Positions 15,832 to 25,058 of a stretch of 64,000 nucleotides of DNA are shown piece after piece; positions within the stretch are counted from its first letter, which is position 1; the number at the start of each line of letters is the position of its first letter. The position numbers and the translations under genes were made by a program. The DNA is from Oscillospiraceae bacterium (GTDB lineage: Bacteria; Bacillota; Clostridia; Oscillospirales; Acutalibacteraceae): positions 1-64,000 of the forward strand of contig SVOK01000008.1 in NCBI GenBank assembly GCA_015066445.1, read 5' to 3'. A model generated the notes under the pieces. It was not told the origin of the DNA and did no database searches. It was given only the letters and a program-made list of their open reading frames with translations.

Positions 15832-18450
15832 ATGTCACTTTATGTGAAAAGTAAACAAGAGGTTTTAGAATCCTTAAAAAGCAATTCCGAAACGGGACTT
15901 AGTTCGCAAAGGATAGCTGAGCTTCAAAAGGAGTTCGGTGAAAACCGACTAAGAGAAAAAAAGAAAAAAACCAATTTGCAGCGCTTTTTTGACCAATTTA
16001 AAGATGTAATGATAATTATACTTATCATTGCGGCGTTAGTTTCGTTTGTTATTGCCTGCATCGAAGGTAACCCAAAGGAATTTTTTGAGCCTGCTTTAAT
16101 ACTGCTTATTGTTATTCTCAATGCTGTTATCGGTGTTATGCAGGAAAGCAAGGCAGAAAAAGCACTTGATGCACTCAAAAATTTATCCGCTCCTCACGCC
16201 AGAGTTTTGCGTGACGGTGAAGAAAAGATAATTGACGCTTCCCTGTTAGTGCCCGGTGATATTATAAAGCTTGAAGCGGGTGACTTTGTTCCTGCAGATG
16301 CAATTCTTTTGCAAAGTGCTGGACTGAAAAGTGAAGAATCCGCTCTTACAGGTGAATCCGTTCCCTCTGAAAAAGATGCCGAAGCCGTAGTCCCCGAAAA
16401 TGCGCCTTTAGGAGACCGCACAAATATGGTTTTCTCAGGCTGCAACATTACCTACGGCACAGCACTTGCAGTTGTTACAGCAACGGGTATGAATACTGAA
16501 ATGGGTAAAATAGCAAACCTGCTTAACAACGAATCAGATTCGCAGACACCGCTTCAAAAGAAATTAGCCCAGCTTGGAAAATACTTAGGTATTATGGCAC
16601 TTGCTGCCTGCGCAATTATATTTGTTGTGGGCGTTCTTAACAATATTCCAAAGCTCGAAATCTTTATGACCTCGGTTTCACTTGCAGTATCCGCTATACC
16701 CGAGGGACTTCCCGCAATTGTAACCGTTGTACTCTCAATTGGCGTTCAGCGAATGGTTAAAAGAAACGCCCTTATAAGAAGACTTCCTGCAGTTGAAACA
16801 CTTGGCAGCGCTTCTATTATATGCTCGGATAAAACAGGTACTCTCACCCAAAACAGAATGACCCTTGTTAAGGCTTATGTTGATGGTGATACCGATATAA
16901 CTGATGTATCTGCCGATAATAAGGATAAAATTTTAAAGCTTTTAGAATACGGCACTTTATGCTGTGACGGCTCAGTAACCTTTAACGACGGAAAAGAACA
17001 GCACATTGGCGACCCCACCGAAACCGCAATAGTGCTGGCGGCTCACAATTTAGGTAGCGAAAAAGATGAGCTCAACCGCAAATATCCACGTCTTGCAGAG
17101 CTCCCCTTTGATTCAGACCGAAAGCTTATGAGCACAGTAAACGAAATTGACGGTAAATATGTGGTTATAGTTAAAGGCGCATTTGATATGATGGCTTCCC
17201 GCTGTGTTGCAGGCGACCTTGACAATGCTAAACATATAACCGAGGAAATGAGCAAAAAGGCGCTTCGTGTTTTGGCAATTGGCTATAAATTTATAGATAG
17301 CGTTCCCCAGAATCCCACAAGCGAGGAATTGGAAAACGGGCTGACTCTGATGGGTCTTGTTGGAATGATAGACCCACCAAGAGAAGAAGCAAAAGAGGCT
17401 GTTGCCCTTTGCCGAAAAGCAGGAATTAAGCCTATAATGATTACAGGCGACCACGTTGTTACCGCAACCGCAATAGCCACAGAATTAGGAATTTTTGTAG
17501 ACGGTGACAAGGCTATAACAGGCGCAGAGCTTGATGCGATGAGTGAAGAAGAATTAGACCGTGAGGTTGAAAAAATTTCGGTTTATGCACGTGTTTCCCC
17601 CGAAAACAAAATACGCATTGTAAAAGCTTGGCAACGCAAAAACCAAGTTGTTGCTATGACGGGTGACGGTGTTAACGACGCCCCTGCCCTTAAAGCAGCT
17701 GATATTGGCTGTGCGATGGGTATTACAGGTACGGACGTTGCAAAGGGCGCCGCTGATATGACTCTTACTGACGATAACTTTGCAACTATTGTTGAGGCTG
17801 TGCGTGAAGGCAGAGGCATTTACGCAAACATTAAAAAGGTTGTAGGCTTCCTGCTTGGCACTAATATAGGTGAGGTTATTACCGTTTTTGCTGCAATGCT
17901 TCTATGGCACAGAACTCCCTTCCTTTCAATGCAGCTTTTATGGATAAATCTTGTAACTGACAGTCTGCCCGCAATAGCTCTCGGTATGGAAAATGTTGAA
18001 GCCGATGTAATGGAAAAGAAACCGAAACCCAAAAATGAGGGCATATTTGCTCACGGGCTTGGTATCAGAGTAGTTCTGCAGGGTGCTATGTTCGCAGTAC
18101 TCTCGCTTATAGCTTTCTGGTTAGGCTGGCAAGGTAACGACAGTAATTTGGTGCAAGGTCAAACCATGGCATTTATGGTGTTAGCACTTTCTCAGGTTAT
18201 ACAAAGCTTTAATATGCGTTCTGAGCATTCTCTATTTAAAATTGGATTTTTCACCAACAAAAAGCTCACAATATCAGCGCTTATTTCTATATTGCTTGTA
18301 TTTGCCGTTTTATTCACCCCATTAGGCATCGCATTCGGTTTGGAAATACTTTCCCCTGTTAAATATTTAATCGCTTTAGGATTAATTATTGTGCCCACAG
18401 TAGTTATGGAGCTTTCAAAGCTTTTAGGGCTTATTAAAACTAAACATTAA
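15832..18450 (+). CDS. P2-type cation-transporting ATPase (Ca2+/Mn2+)
   Basis: 872-aa membrane pump with a complete P-type plan: N-terminal cation ATPase domain, actuator motif LTGESVPSEK, membrane motif IPEGLPA (near residue 290), phosphorylation site SDKTGTLT (Asp 333), KGAFD in the nucleotide domain, and hinge TGDGVNDAPALKAADIG. The PEGLPA motif and ten predicted membrane helices fit the SERCA/PMR1-like P2A group that exports Ca2+ or Mn2+. Its yybP-ykoY leader points to Mn2+ (or a combined Mn/Ca role), as such leaders commonly control Mn efflux genes. The start ATG has AAAGGAG 10 bases upstream. Monocistronic, ending at a strong hairpin. Confidence 0.95.
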   Translation: MSLYVKSKQEVLESLKSNSETGLSSQRIAELQKEFGENRLREKKKKTNLQRFFDQFKDVMIIILIIAALVSFVIACIEGNPKEFFEPALILLIVILNAVIGVMQESKAEKALDALKNLSAPHARVLRDGEEKIIDASLLVPGDIIKLEAGDFVPADAILLQSAGLKSEESALTGESVPSEKDAEAVVPENAPLGDRTNMVFSGCNITYGTALAVVTATGMNTEMGKIANLLNNESDSQTPLQKKLAQLGKYLGIMALAACAIIFVVGVLNNIPKLEIFMTSVSLAVSAIPEGLPAIVTVVLSIGVQRMVKRNALIRRLPAVETLGSASIICSDKTGTLTQNRMTLVKAYVDGDTDITDVSADNKDKILKLLEYGTLCCDGSVTFNDGKEQHIGDPTETAIVLAAHNLGSEKDELNRKYPRLAELPFDSDRKLMSTVNEIDGKYVVIVKGAFDMMASRCVAGDLDNAKHITEEMSKKALRVLAIGYKFIDSVPQNPTSEELENGLTLMGLVGMIDPPREEAKEAVALCRKAGIKPIMITGDHVVTATAIATELGIFVDGDKAITGAELDAMSEEELDREVEKISVYARVSPENKIRIVKAWQRKNQVVAMTGDGVNDAPALKAADIGCAMGITGTDVAKGAADMTLTDDNFATIVEAVREGRGIYANIKKVVGFLLGTNIGEVITVFAAMLLWHRTPFLSMQLLWINLVTDSLPAIALGMENVEADVMEKKPKPKNEGIFAHGLGIRVVLQGAMFAVLSLIAFWLGWQGNDSNLVQGQTMAFMVLALSQVIQSFNMRSEHSLFKIGFFTNKKLTISALISILLVFAVLFTPLGIAFGLEILSPVKYLIALGLIIVPTVVMELSKLLGLIKTKH

Positions 18451-18477
18451 AGTAAAGCGAATAATCATAACCAAAAA

Positions 18478-18513
18478 ACGGGTTTCACCTCTTTGAGTGA
18501 AACTCGTTTTTTT
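18478..18513. terminator. Bidirectional terminator
   Basis: Stem ACGGGTTTCAC/GTGAAACTCGT (one G-T pair) with an 8-base loop, T7 on the plus side and AAAAAA before the stem, so it serves both the ATPase gene and the convergent AraC gene. Confidence 0.92.
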
Positions 18514-18521
18514 CAGGGTTT

Positions 18522-19238
18522 TTATATATTTTTCCTTTTTATTCGGTAATAAAATGACGGACTGCCGAAGCCCGCTTCCAAAATTGCTTCAGTTATGGGC
18601 GTGCCCTCTAAAGCAAGCTCTTCTACGTGTTTTAAACGCAAATTCGTGCGAAATTCAGTTGGCTTTTGCCCCATCAATTCTTTAAATAGCTTTCTAAAAG
18701 AGGTTTCACTCATAGCACACATCTTGGCATACACACTTACAGGAACGGTTTCTTTAAAATTAAGAGTAATATAATCAATAGCAGGCGAAAGTTTCTTATA
18801 TTTTTCATCCTGAACATTATTTTTATTTAAAATATAAAGTAGTTTATAAAGCTCGCTTAAAATATAAGTATTACAAGTGTAGCCTTTCTTATATTCCGTG
18901 ATAACATTCTGCAATATTTTATGGATTTCTGTATTAATAGAAAAATGCAATAATTCGTCAATCTTTTTATACTCTGTAAGCGTAAAGAAAAAATTAAAAG
19001 CAAGATTTTTCTCAGCCAAAAATTCAGTTGAGCAAATCATATTTTGAGGAATCAATACAAGGTCGCCATCAGTAGCAAAAACGGTGCCCGTAGGCGAAAT
19101 GAATTTCAGATTGCCTTTTTGAACAAAGACAAGCACATAGCTTTTACGCGGTAGATTATTTATAAATTTATGGTTTTTTGGTTTTTCTCTATAAGTGCAA
19201 AAAAGTGAATTAATATAAAAATCTTTGTTAAAAAGCAA
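18522..19238 (-). CDS. AraC-family transcriptional regulator
   Basis: About 238-aa regulator: an N-terminal cupin-like sensor half (SYVLVFVQKGNLKFISPTG, GDLVLIPQN) and a C-terminal double helix-turn-helix (MCAMSETSFRKLFKELMGQ, then RLKHVEELALEGTPITEAILEAGFGSPSFYYRIKRK). The C-terminus is slightly short: it ends soon after the second recognition helix. The TTG chosen sits 9 bases after AAAGGGG; a TTG three codons earlier abuts the SD. Divergent from the hydrolase/GH39/Fe-S operon, of which it is the probable activator, with a sugar-derived ligand likely. This link is inferred from position. Confidence 0.9.
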   Translation of the reverse strand: MLFNKDFYINSLFCTYREKPKNHKFINNLPRKSYVLVFVQKGNLKFISPTGTVFATDGDLVLIPQNMICSTEFLAEKNLAFNFFFTLTEYKKIDELLHFSINTEIHKILQNVITEYKKGYTCNTYILSELYKLLYILNKNNVQDEKYKKLSPAIDYITLNFKETVPVSVYAKMCAMSETSFRKLFKELMGQKPTEFRTNLRLKHVEELALEGTPITEAILEAGFGSPSFYYRIKRKNI

Positions 19239-19261
19239 ACAAATCAACCCCTTTCAAAGCA

Positions 19262-19290
19262 ATTATATTAACAAAAAACCGCTGTGTCAA
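19262..19290 (-). promoter_or_regulatory. Sigma-A promoter for the AraC regulator
   Basis: Minus strand TTGACA (19290-19285), 17-base spacer, TATAAT (19267-19262): perfect consensus, about 24 bases before the start codon. Confidence 0.92.
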
Positions 19291-19317
19291 CTGTTTGCCG
19301 AAAAGTTCACAAAAAAT

Positions 19318-19361
19318 GTTATATAGTATATTTTCAAATAAAAAAACAGTTATATAATATA
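19318..19361 (+). promoter_or_regulatory. Activator-type promoter region with direct repeat
   Basis: A 13-base direct repeat GTTATATARTATA occurs at 19318-19330 and 19349-19361 (31 bases apart, one mismatch). The second copy contains TATAAT (19353-19358), a good -10 box, but the sequence 17 bases upstream (ATTTTC) is a poor -35. A weak -35 fits an activator-dependent promoter, here the AraC protein. The repeat may be its site or may simply reflect A/T richness. Confidence 0.4.
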
Positions 19362-19402
19362 AATTGTGGGGCATCTATGAATACAAAATCGGGAGTGAAA
19401 AT

Positions 19403-20410
19403 ATGAATTTTGACTTACAGTATGAGGACAGTATTAGAAAAGAAAAACAAAAATTCAAATACGAGCGTTTTTCAAGATATTGCGATTTTATATACTATAC
19501 CTCTTCTCTTGACAATTCCCTCAGATTAGCCGCAAGAATTTTAAAGCCTGAAAAACCGTCCTATATATTGGCAACAACTCACGGTTGGCATATGAGCATA
19601 CCAGAGTTCAAGGAATACAACTCTGCCCAAAGTGATTATTTACGTGTAGAGGTCGATATGCGTGGCAGAGCTTTTTCCGACGGCAAGCCCGATTGCAACG
19701 GATATGAGCTTTTTGATGTAATTGATGCTATAGAATATGTTAAGAAAAACTATGCCGAATACATTATAGACCCCGAAACCGTCTTTTTTGAGGCAGGAAG
19801 CGGCGGTGGCGGAAACGCCCTTGCCATTGCCTGCAAATTTCCCGATTATTTTTCTCATATAACAGCACTGTGCGGAATTTCAGATTATGAAAAATGGTAT
19901 TTGGGCGATAAAGTTGGCGAGTTTCAAGACGAGCTTAAAGTTTGGATAGGCGGTATATCAAATAAAGAAGCTTACGCTACAAGAAGCGGTGCTAAATTAA
20001 CAAAAAATTTAATCACACCCCTTGCAATAATACACGGCGGTAAGGATATAAGAGTTCCAATATCACACGCAAAAGAATTTATTTTAGAAGCCAGAAAAAA
20101 CGGTAAAGGCGAACTTATAAACTTTTTAGAGCTATCCACTGTTGGTGGTTGGTCTCATTGGGAAAATATTACAGATGACCAAATAAACAAAAGGGATACC
20201 TTTATCGTTAAAGATAGAAACAGTAGAAAAGTATCTTCCAAAATTCCTCAAAAAGGTGAACTGACCGTGGGAGGTTATCTTGTAACCCGTCATTTTTCGG
20301 TTTTTCTAAAGGATATAAACCGAATAGCAACACTCAGATATGATTTGACTGAAAAAACAGCCACACTCGAAGGTTTCGACCGAAATGAATATGAAATATA
20401 TTGGAGGTAA
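19403..20410 (+). CDS. Alpha/beta hydrolase (prolyl oligopeptidase/acetyl-esterase-like)
   Basis: 335-aa cytoplasmic serine hydrolase with no signal peptide. The nucleophile elbow reads EAGSGGGGN with Ser 133; the acid is probably Asp in HGGKDIRVP (near residue 215) and the catalytic His lies in GGWSHWEN (near 252). A C-terminal beta-rich tail of about 70 residues follows the hydrolase fold. The start ATG (MNFDLQYED) has GGGAGTG upstream; an upstream in-frame ATG lacks an SD. First gene of a four-gene operon, 5 bases before the GH39 gene. A deacetylase or esterase removing substituents from a glycoside is plausible; the substrate is not known. Confidence 0.75.
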   Translation: MNFDLQYEDSIRKEKQKFKYERFSRYCDFIYYTSSLDNSLRLAARILKPEKPSYILATTHGWHMSIPEFKEYNSAQSDYLRVEVDMRGRAFSDGKPDCNGYELFDVIDAIEYVKKNYAEYIIDPETVFFEAGSGGGGNALAIACKFPDYFSHITALCGISDYEKWYLGDKVGEFQDELKVWIGGISNKEAYATRSGAKLTKNLITPLAIIHGGKDIRVPISHAKEFILEARKNGKGELINFLELSTVGGWSHWENITDDQINKRDTFIVKDRNSRKVSSKIPQKGELTVGGYLVTRHFSVFLKDINRIATLRYDLTEKTATLEGFDRNEYEIYWR

Positions 20411-20415
20411 TTTGT

Positions 20416-21894
20416 ATGACAACCATAAAGATTAAGTCAGGTAGAGAAAGTACGCCGTTACATAATTTCTGGAATCACATTCACTTCCACCCTACCGATG
20501 CTATCGAAGACGAATGGGGACAAAAAATTCTTGAAAATATATACAAAGATAATGTTGCTAAAACCGTCAGAATGTATACTATGCTTGAGGATATCGTCTC
20601 GATGGATGAAAATGGTAATTTGGTTTATGATTACACCTTAAACGATGTCCGCCTTGACTATATGGTAGAACATGGATGGACTGTCCTTTTATGCTATAAC
20701 TTTATTCCTCCATGTATTTCATCCGACCCCGAGGAACTAAGCCGTGTATGTAAAAATGCAACAAGATATAAGGGTAAATTTATTGTAACTGCACCACCGT
20801 ATGATTGGGATTTATGGGAGGAAATTTGCAGAAATTATACTGAACATATAGTTGACCGTTACGGCATTGAAACGGTGTCAAAATGGCATTTACAATGCTT
20901 TAACGAGCCTGATTATCAGGCTTTCTTTATGAGAAAGGCAAAAAGCACTGAAGAAAGAGCGGAAAACTACTGTAAGCTATACCACCGCTTTGTAAACGCC
21001 CTTGAAGCTGTAAGCCCAAAGCTTTCTCCTGTTGGACCTGCCTTAGCTTACGAGTTTACATTCTTTGGAATTTTTTTGGATTATGTAAAGAAAAATAATT
21101 TGCGTCTTGATTATATTACCTTTCATAGCTATGGTGTTCACCCTCACAAGCTTTCTGTAGAGGGACTAAATGTTAACCAATTATATGATGAGGTCATGAA
21201 AAGAATTGATTTTGCCCGTGACCGCGGTTTTGTAGATACACCGTTTTTACTTGACGAGTGGGGCGCCGCAACCTGCGGTTATTTCAACAATGAGGAAAAC
21301 CCCGATTTAATCTTTCGTGAAACCGAGGTCTTTTCTGCTTATTTTGCAAAAACAATCATTAATTTCGAAGAAAAAAATGTACCGCTTGATAAGATGCTTA
21401 TTTGCCTTGCAGGTCAGCATGAAATGAAAACTGACTTTTCAGGCTTCAGAGGTTTCTTTACTCTTAACGGTTTCCCTAAACCAATCTATAATGCTTATGT
21501 GCTTGCCTCTAAAATTGGAAACAAAAAGCTTTCGGTAGAGAAAACTGTGGAAAACAAAAATCTTTCGGTACTTGCGAGTGAAAATGAAAACAGCATTTCG
21601 GTTTTAGGAGTATACGCCGCCGAAAACTTTAAGGAAGCTCTGCCCGAGCTCGATGTTGAATTCGATTTTTCCGAAATTAAAGCTAAAAAGAAAATAAAAA
21701 TTTGGAAAATTGATAAATATAATGCAAATGCCTATAGCGCCTTTTTGGAGCTCGGTTCACCCGAAAATTTATCTCAGGAAAATATTGATTACATTATGGA
21801 AAAATCAAAGCTTAAATGTGAGGAGTTTGATTTTTCTCCTGATTTTAGGATTAGGCTTTGTGAAAACGCAGTAATATTAATAGAAATTTTTTAA
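20416..21894 (+). CDS. Glycoside hydrolase, GH39-like (beta-xylosidase type)
   Basis: 492-aa clan GH-A glycosidase, (beta/alpha)8 barrel followed by a beta-sandwich tail. N-terminal LHNFWNHIHFHPTDA fits the GH39 start, the acid/base Glu 164 is in CFNEPDY and the nucleophile Glu 281 is in LLDEWGAATC. GH39 enzymes cleave beta-xylosides or alpha-L-iduronides; here a beta-xylosidase-like role is likely. No signal peptide, so it acts inside the cell on imported substrate. The start ATG has TTGGAGG 9 bases upstream, and overlaps neither neighbour. Same operon as the hydrolase and two Fe-S-type proteins. Confidence 0.85.
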   Translation: MTTIKIKSGRESTPLHNFWNHIHFHPTDAIEDEWGQKILENIYKDNVAKTVRMYTMLEDIVSMDENGNLVYDYTLNDVRLDYMVEHGWTVLLCYNFIPPCISSDPEELSRVCKNATRYKGKFIVTAPPYDWDLWEEICRNYTEHIVDRYGIETVSKWHLQCFNEPDYQAFFMRKAKSTEERAENYCKLYHRFVNALEAVSPKLSPVGPALAYEFTFFGIFLDYVKKNNLRLDYITFHSYGVHPHKLSVEGLNVNQLYDEVMKRIDFARDRGFVDTPFLLDEWGAATCGYFNNEENPDLIFRETEVFSAYFAKTIINFEEKNVPLDKMLICLAGQHEMKTDFSGFRGFFTLNGFPKPIYNAYVLASKIGNKKLSVEKTVENKNLSVLASENENSISVLGVYAAENFKEALPELDVEFDFSEIKAKKKIKIWKIDKYNANAYSAFLELGSPENLSQENIDYIMEKSKLKCEEFDFSPDFRIRLCENAVILIEIF

Positions 21895-21907
21895 AGGAGC
21901 AAAAATT

Positions 21908-22975
21908 ATGAACGCAAAGGAAATAAAACAGCTTGCCCGCGATTGCGGTGCGGATATTTGTGGTATTGCAAGTCTTGACAGATTTGAGGGTGCGCCTAAG
22001 AATATGGACCCCCGATATATTATGCCCGAAGCTAAAAGCCTCATCGTTATGGGTTTCAGAGTAATGCGTGGCTCGCTTAGAGGAATTGAAGAAGGAACCT
22101 TTTTCTCAAACTATTCCGCAATGGGCTACGGTTGTCTTACCTATAATTATATACCAATGACAGTTATCAATATGTGTAAGGTTATTGAGGACGAAGGCTA
22201 CGAGGCTATTCCTTTAGGTCACCAAAGTGATTGGCGCGGAATTGATAATGACGGTAACGAAAGAGAACGTTATTCGCGACCTGTTGAGGAGGGTAAGCCA
22301 CAGCCCGATATTATGCTACATTTGCGTATATGTGGATACCTTGCAGGTCTTGGCGAAATTGGATACAGTAAAATGCTTCTCACCCCAGAATTTGGCCCCC
22401 GTCTCAGATTAGGTGTTATTTTAACCGAGCTTGAATTAGAGCCTGACCCGATTTACAACGGTCCTAAGCTTTGTAATAGATGTATGGCTTGTGTAAGAGA
22501 GTGTCCTGGTCACGCAATCAGTCCAACCAAAACAGTAAAGGTTACGCTTGCAGGCCACGAGGTTGAATGGGGCGAGCTTGATTGCGACGCTTGTGATATT
22601 GCTTTCCGTGGCGGAGAAATTTGCGCTGATGGTGAAAAAGGTACATATCAAACAGGCAGAGATGATGTAAAGCCGGGCGCACATTCACCTTTCTATTATA
22701 AGCCTATGAATCTTTATCAGTCAGGGCAGGCTGTTTGCGGCGCAAAGGGCTGTACACGCGCATGTATGATTAACCTTGAAAAACGCGGAGTTCTTAAAAA
22801 TAAGTTCCATAAACCATTCAGAAGAAAGCCCTTATGGAGCGTGGATTGGTCGGATTACGAGCCTATTGAAAAAAAGGCTGGTGACGAGAGTCTCTCTGCT
22901 TTAGGCGCTATGTCTAAAACTCAAAACAACGCCGAAGAATCACTCTCCAAGGCGCATGAAAAGGAAGCCGATTAA
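21908..22975 (+). CDS. QueG-like 4Fe-4S protein (epoxyqueuosine reductase-related)
   Basis: 355-aa protein related to the epoxyqueuosine reductase/reductive dehalogenase branch of ferredoxin-like proteins. The ferredoxin motif CNRCMACVRECPGH (near residues 194-207, CxxCxxCxxxCP) supplies one cluster; further Cys in LDCDACD and CGAKGCTRAC could bind a second. N-terminal MNAKEIKQLARDCGADICGIA matches the family start. It differs from typical QueG by a polar C-terminal tail rich in Glu, Lys and Ser and by its setting beside a glycosidase rather than queuosine genes. It is probably an electron donor or reductase for the next gene product. Substrate unknown. Confidence 0.75.
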   Translation: MNAKEIKQLARDCGADICGIASLDRFEGAPKNMDPRYIMPEAKSLIVMGFRVMRGSLRGIEEGTFFSNYSAMGYGCLTYNYIPMTVINMCKVIEDEGYEAIPLGHQSDWRGIDNDGNERERYSRPVEEGKPQPDIMLHLRICGYLAGLGEIGYSKMLLTPEFGPRLRLGVILTELELEPDPIYNGPKLCNRCMACVRECPGHAISPTKTVKVTLAGHEVEWGELDCDACDIAFRGGEICADGEKGTYQTGRDDVKPGAHSPFYYKPMNLYQSGQAVCGAKGCTRACMINLEKRGVLKNKFHKPFRRKPLWSVDWSDYEPIEKKAGDESLSALGAMSKTQNNAEESLSKAHEKEAD

Positions 22976-22976
22976 T

Positions 22977-23963
22977 ATGCTAAAACTGTCCGTCGGTTAT
23001 CAATTTTTGGAAGACGAGTCGTTTTACGAGATTGTTAAAAGAACAAAAGAGCAAATCGAAGAAGTTTATTTTGCATACCCCAATTTCGCAAGCGGCAGGT
23101 CTATGCTTGAAGACGAAATCACCGAGCCTTTTAAAGAAGAAATAGAGCAAATAAGAAATATGGGCATAAAGCTTGATTTGCTGTTTAATGCCAATTGTTA
23201 CGGCGAAAATGCTATCAGTCGTAGTCTCAGTAATCAAGTGATTTCTACCGTAAAAAATGTACGTCCCGATGTTGTAACTACAACCTCCCCCGCAATAGCG
23301 TACATAGTAAAAAACAATTTTCCCGAAATTAAGACGCGTGCTTCCGTTAATATGAAAATTGGCAGTGTAAAAGGTATGCAGTATCTTGAGCCCATATTTG
23401 ACAGTTTTTGTATTGCCAAGGAATGTAACAGGGATTTATCCTTGCTAAAAGATATTTCCCACTATGCTAAGGAAAACGGTAAGCAAATAACAATACTTGC
23501 AAATAGCGGTTGTATGCGAAATTGCAGCGGACAAATTTTTCACGATAATATGGTTGCGCACGAGGCTGATATTGCAAAAAACGATAACATTGGATTTGTG
23601 CCCTATACCTGCTGGAATTATTTAAGAGATAGCAAAAATTTTGTTTCGGTTCTCCAAAACACTTGGATAAGACCCGAGGATATTGATAATTATGAGCCCT
23701 ATGCAGATTTAATTAAAATTGCAACAAGAATGCACAGCAATCCCGCTATGGTAATTAGCGCTTATGCCAAGCGTAAATTCAAAGGGAATTTGCTTGACCT
23801 GTTTGAGCCTGGCTATAGCCCTGCTTTCGCACCCTATATTATTGATTCATCCCTATTGCCTATGGATTTTTGGCAAAAAACAACCGAGTGCAACAAAAAA
23901 TGTGAAAACTGTAATTACTGTGCCACAGTGCTTGAAAAAAGCCTAATTAGTACAGATATGTGA
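22977..23963 (+). CDS. U32-peptidase-like cysteine-rich protein
   Basis: 328-aa protein resembling the U32 'peptidase' superfamily, whose members (UbiU/UbiV, RlhA, TrhP) carry Fe-S clusters and help oxygen-independent hydroxylations. Visible features: a TIM-barrel-like N-terminal half, NSGCMRNCSGQIFHDN (Cys pair near residue 180), YTCWNY (near 222), and a C-terminal CNKKCENCNYC cluster (near 310). It starts two bases after the QueG-like stop (TAATATG; SD AAGGAAG), so the two are translationally linked. The N-terminus resembles a barrel strand and no protease catalytic residues are evident. The match to the superfamily is by pattern only. Confidence 0.6.
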   Translation: MLKLSVGYQFLEDESFYEIVKRTKEQIEEVYFAYPNFASGRSMLEDEITEPFKEEIEQIRNMGIKLDLLFNANCYGENAISRSLSNQVISTVKNVRPDVVTTTSPAIAYIVKNNFPEIKTRASVNMKIGSVKGMQYLEPIFDSFCIAKECNRDLSLLKDISHYAKENGKQITILANSGCMRNCSGQIFHDNMVAHEADIAKNDNIGFVPYTCWNYLRDSKNFVSVLQNTWIRPEDIDNYEPYADLIKIATRMHSNPAMVISAYAKRKFKGNLLDLFEPGYSPAFAPYIIDSSLLPMDFWQKTTECNKKCENCNYCATVLEKSLISTDM

Positions 23964-23965
23964 AA

Positions 23966-23999
23966 AAGCTGCAACGAAAATTTCGTTGCAGCTTTTTTG
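23966..23999. terminator. Bidirectional terminator
   Basis: Perfect 13-bp stem AAGCTGCAACGAA/TTCGTTGCAGCTT with AAAAA before and TTTTTT after. It ends the AraC-linked operon (plus) and gap (minus). Confidence 0.93.
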
Positions 24000-24017
24000 T
24001 TTTATATCTAAATTAAA

Positions 24018-25028
24018 TTAGATTTCAGCGAAGTACTTAATGGTACGAACCATCTGGCTGGTGTAGCTGTTCTCGTTATCATACCAAGAAACAACCTGTA
24101 CCTGATAGGTATCGTCATCAATCTTAGTAACCATTGTCTGAGTAGCATCGAAGAGTGAGCCGTAGGTGATACCGATGATATCAGAAGATACGAGCTCTTC
24201 CTCAGTGTAACCGAAGGAAGCAGAAGATGCAGCCTTCATAGCAGCATTGATGCCTTCCTTAGTGATGTCCTTACCCTTAACAACAGCAACAAGTATAGTG
24301 GTAGAACCTGTGGGAACAGGAACACGCTGTGCAGAACCGATGAGCTTGCCGTTTAATTCAGGAATTACAAGACCGATAGCCTTAGCAGCACCTGTTGAGT
24401 TAGGAACGATGTTGCAAGCAGCAGCACGTGCACGACGAAGGTCACCCTTTCTGTGAGGACCGTCAAGTACCATCTGGTCACCTGTCCAAGCGTGAACGGT
24501 GGTCATGATACCGCTCTGGATAGGAGCATACTTATTTAAAGTATCAGCCATAGGAGCTAAGCAGTTAGTTGTGCAAGAAGCAGCAGAGATGATAGTATCA
24601 TCAGCAGTAAGAGTATTTTCGTTTACGCTGTAAACGATGGTCTTAAGGTCAGAACCTGCAGGAGCAGAAATAACAACCTTCTTAGCACCGGCATCGATAT
24701 GAGCCTGTGACTTCTCTTTAGAGCAGTAGAAACCTGTGCACTCGAGAACAACGTCAACGCCGATTTCGCCCCAAGGAAGATCCTTAGCGTCTTTCTCAGC
24801 ATAAATCTTGATGGTCTTTCCATCAACTGTGATGCTATCTTCACCAGCTACAACTGTATCTGCAAGAGCGTATCTACCCTGAGCAGAGTCATACTTTAAT
24901 AAGTGAGCGAGCATCTTAGGGCTGGTAAGATCGTTAATTGCAACAATCTCATAACCCTCTGCACCGAACATCTGGCGGAAAGCCAAACGACCGATACGTC
25001 CGAAACCATTAATAGCAACTTTAACCAT
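24018..25028 (-). CDS. gap: Glyceraldehyde-3-phosphate dehydrogenase, NAD+-type
   Basis: Glycolytic enzyme making 1,3-bisphosphoglycerate and NADH. The 336-aa protein starts [17 protein letters not shown] (NAD-binding), has the catalytic Cys in [12 protein letters not shown] (near residue 152), His in TVHAWTGDQ, and ends [22 protein letters not shown] motif ASCTTN is intact. The codon bias is strong (few rare codons), consistent with high expression. The start ATG has TAGGAGG upstream. Monocistronic here (no pgk/tpi neighbours). A Rex-like box sits upstream of its promoter. Confidence 0.98.
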   Translation of the reverse strand: MVKVAINGFGRIGRLAFRQMFGAEGYEIVAINDLTSPKMLAHLLKYDSAQGRYALADTVVAGEDSITVDGKTIKIYAEKDAKDLPWGEIGVDVVLECTGFYCSKEKSQAHIDAGAKKVVISAPAGSDLKTIVYSVNENTLTADDTIISAASCTTNCLAPMADTLNKYAPIQSGIMTTVHAWTGDQMVLDGPHRKGDLRRARAAACNIVPNSTGAAKAIGLVIPELNGKLIGSAQRVPVPTGSTTILVAVVKGKDITKEGINAAMKAASSASFGYTEEELVSSDIIGITYGSLFDATQTMVTKIDDDTYQVQVVSWYDNENSYTSQMVRTIKYFAEI

Positions 25029-25058
25029 TGGAATTACCTCCTAAAATTTTCTTTATAT

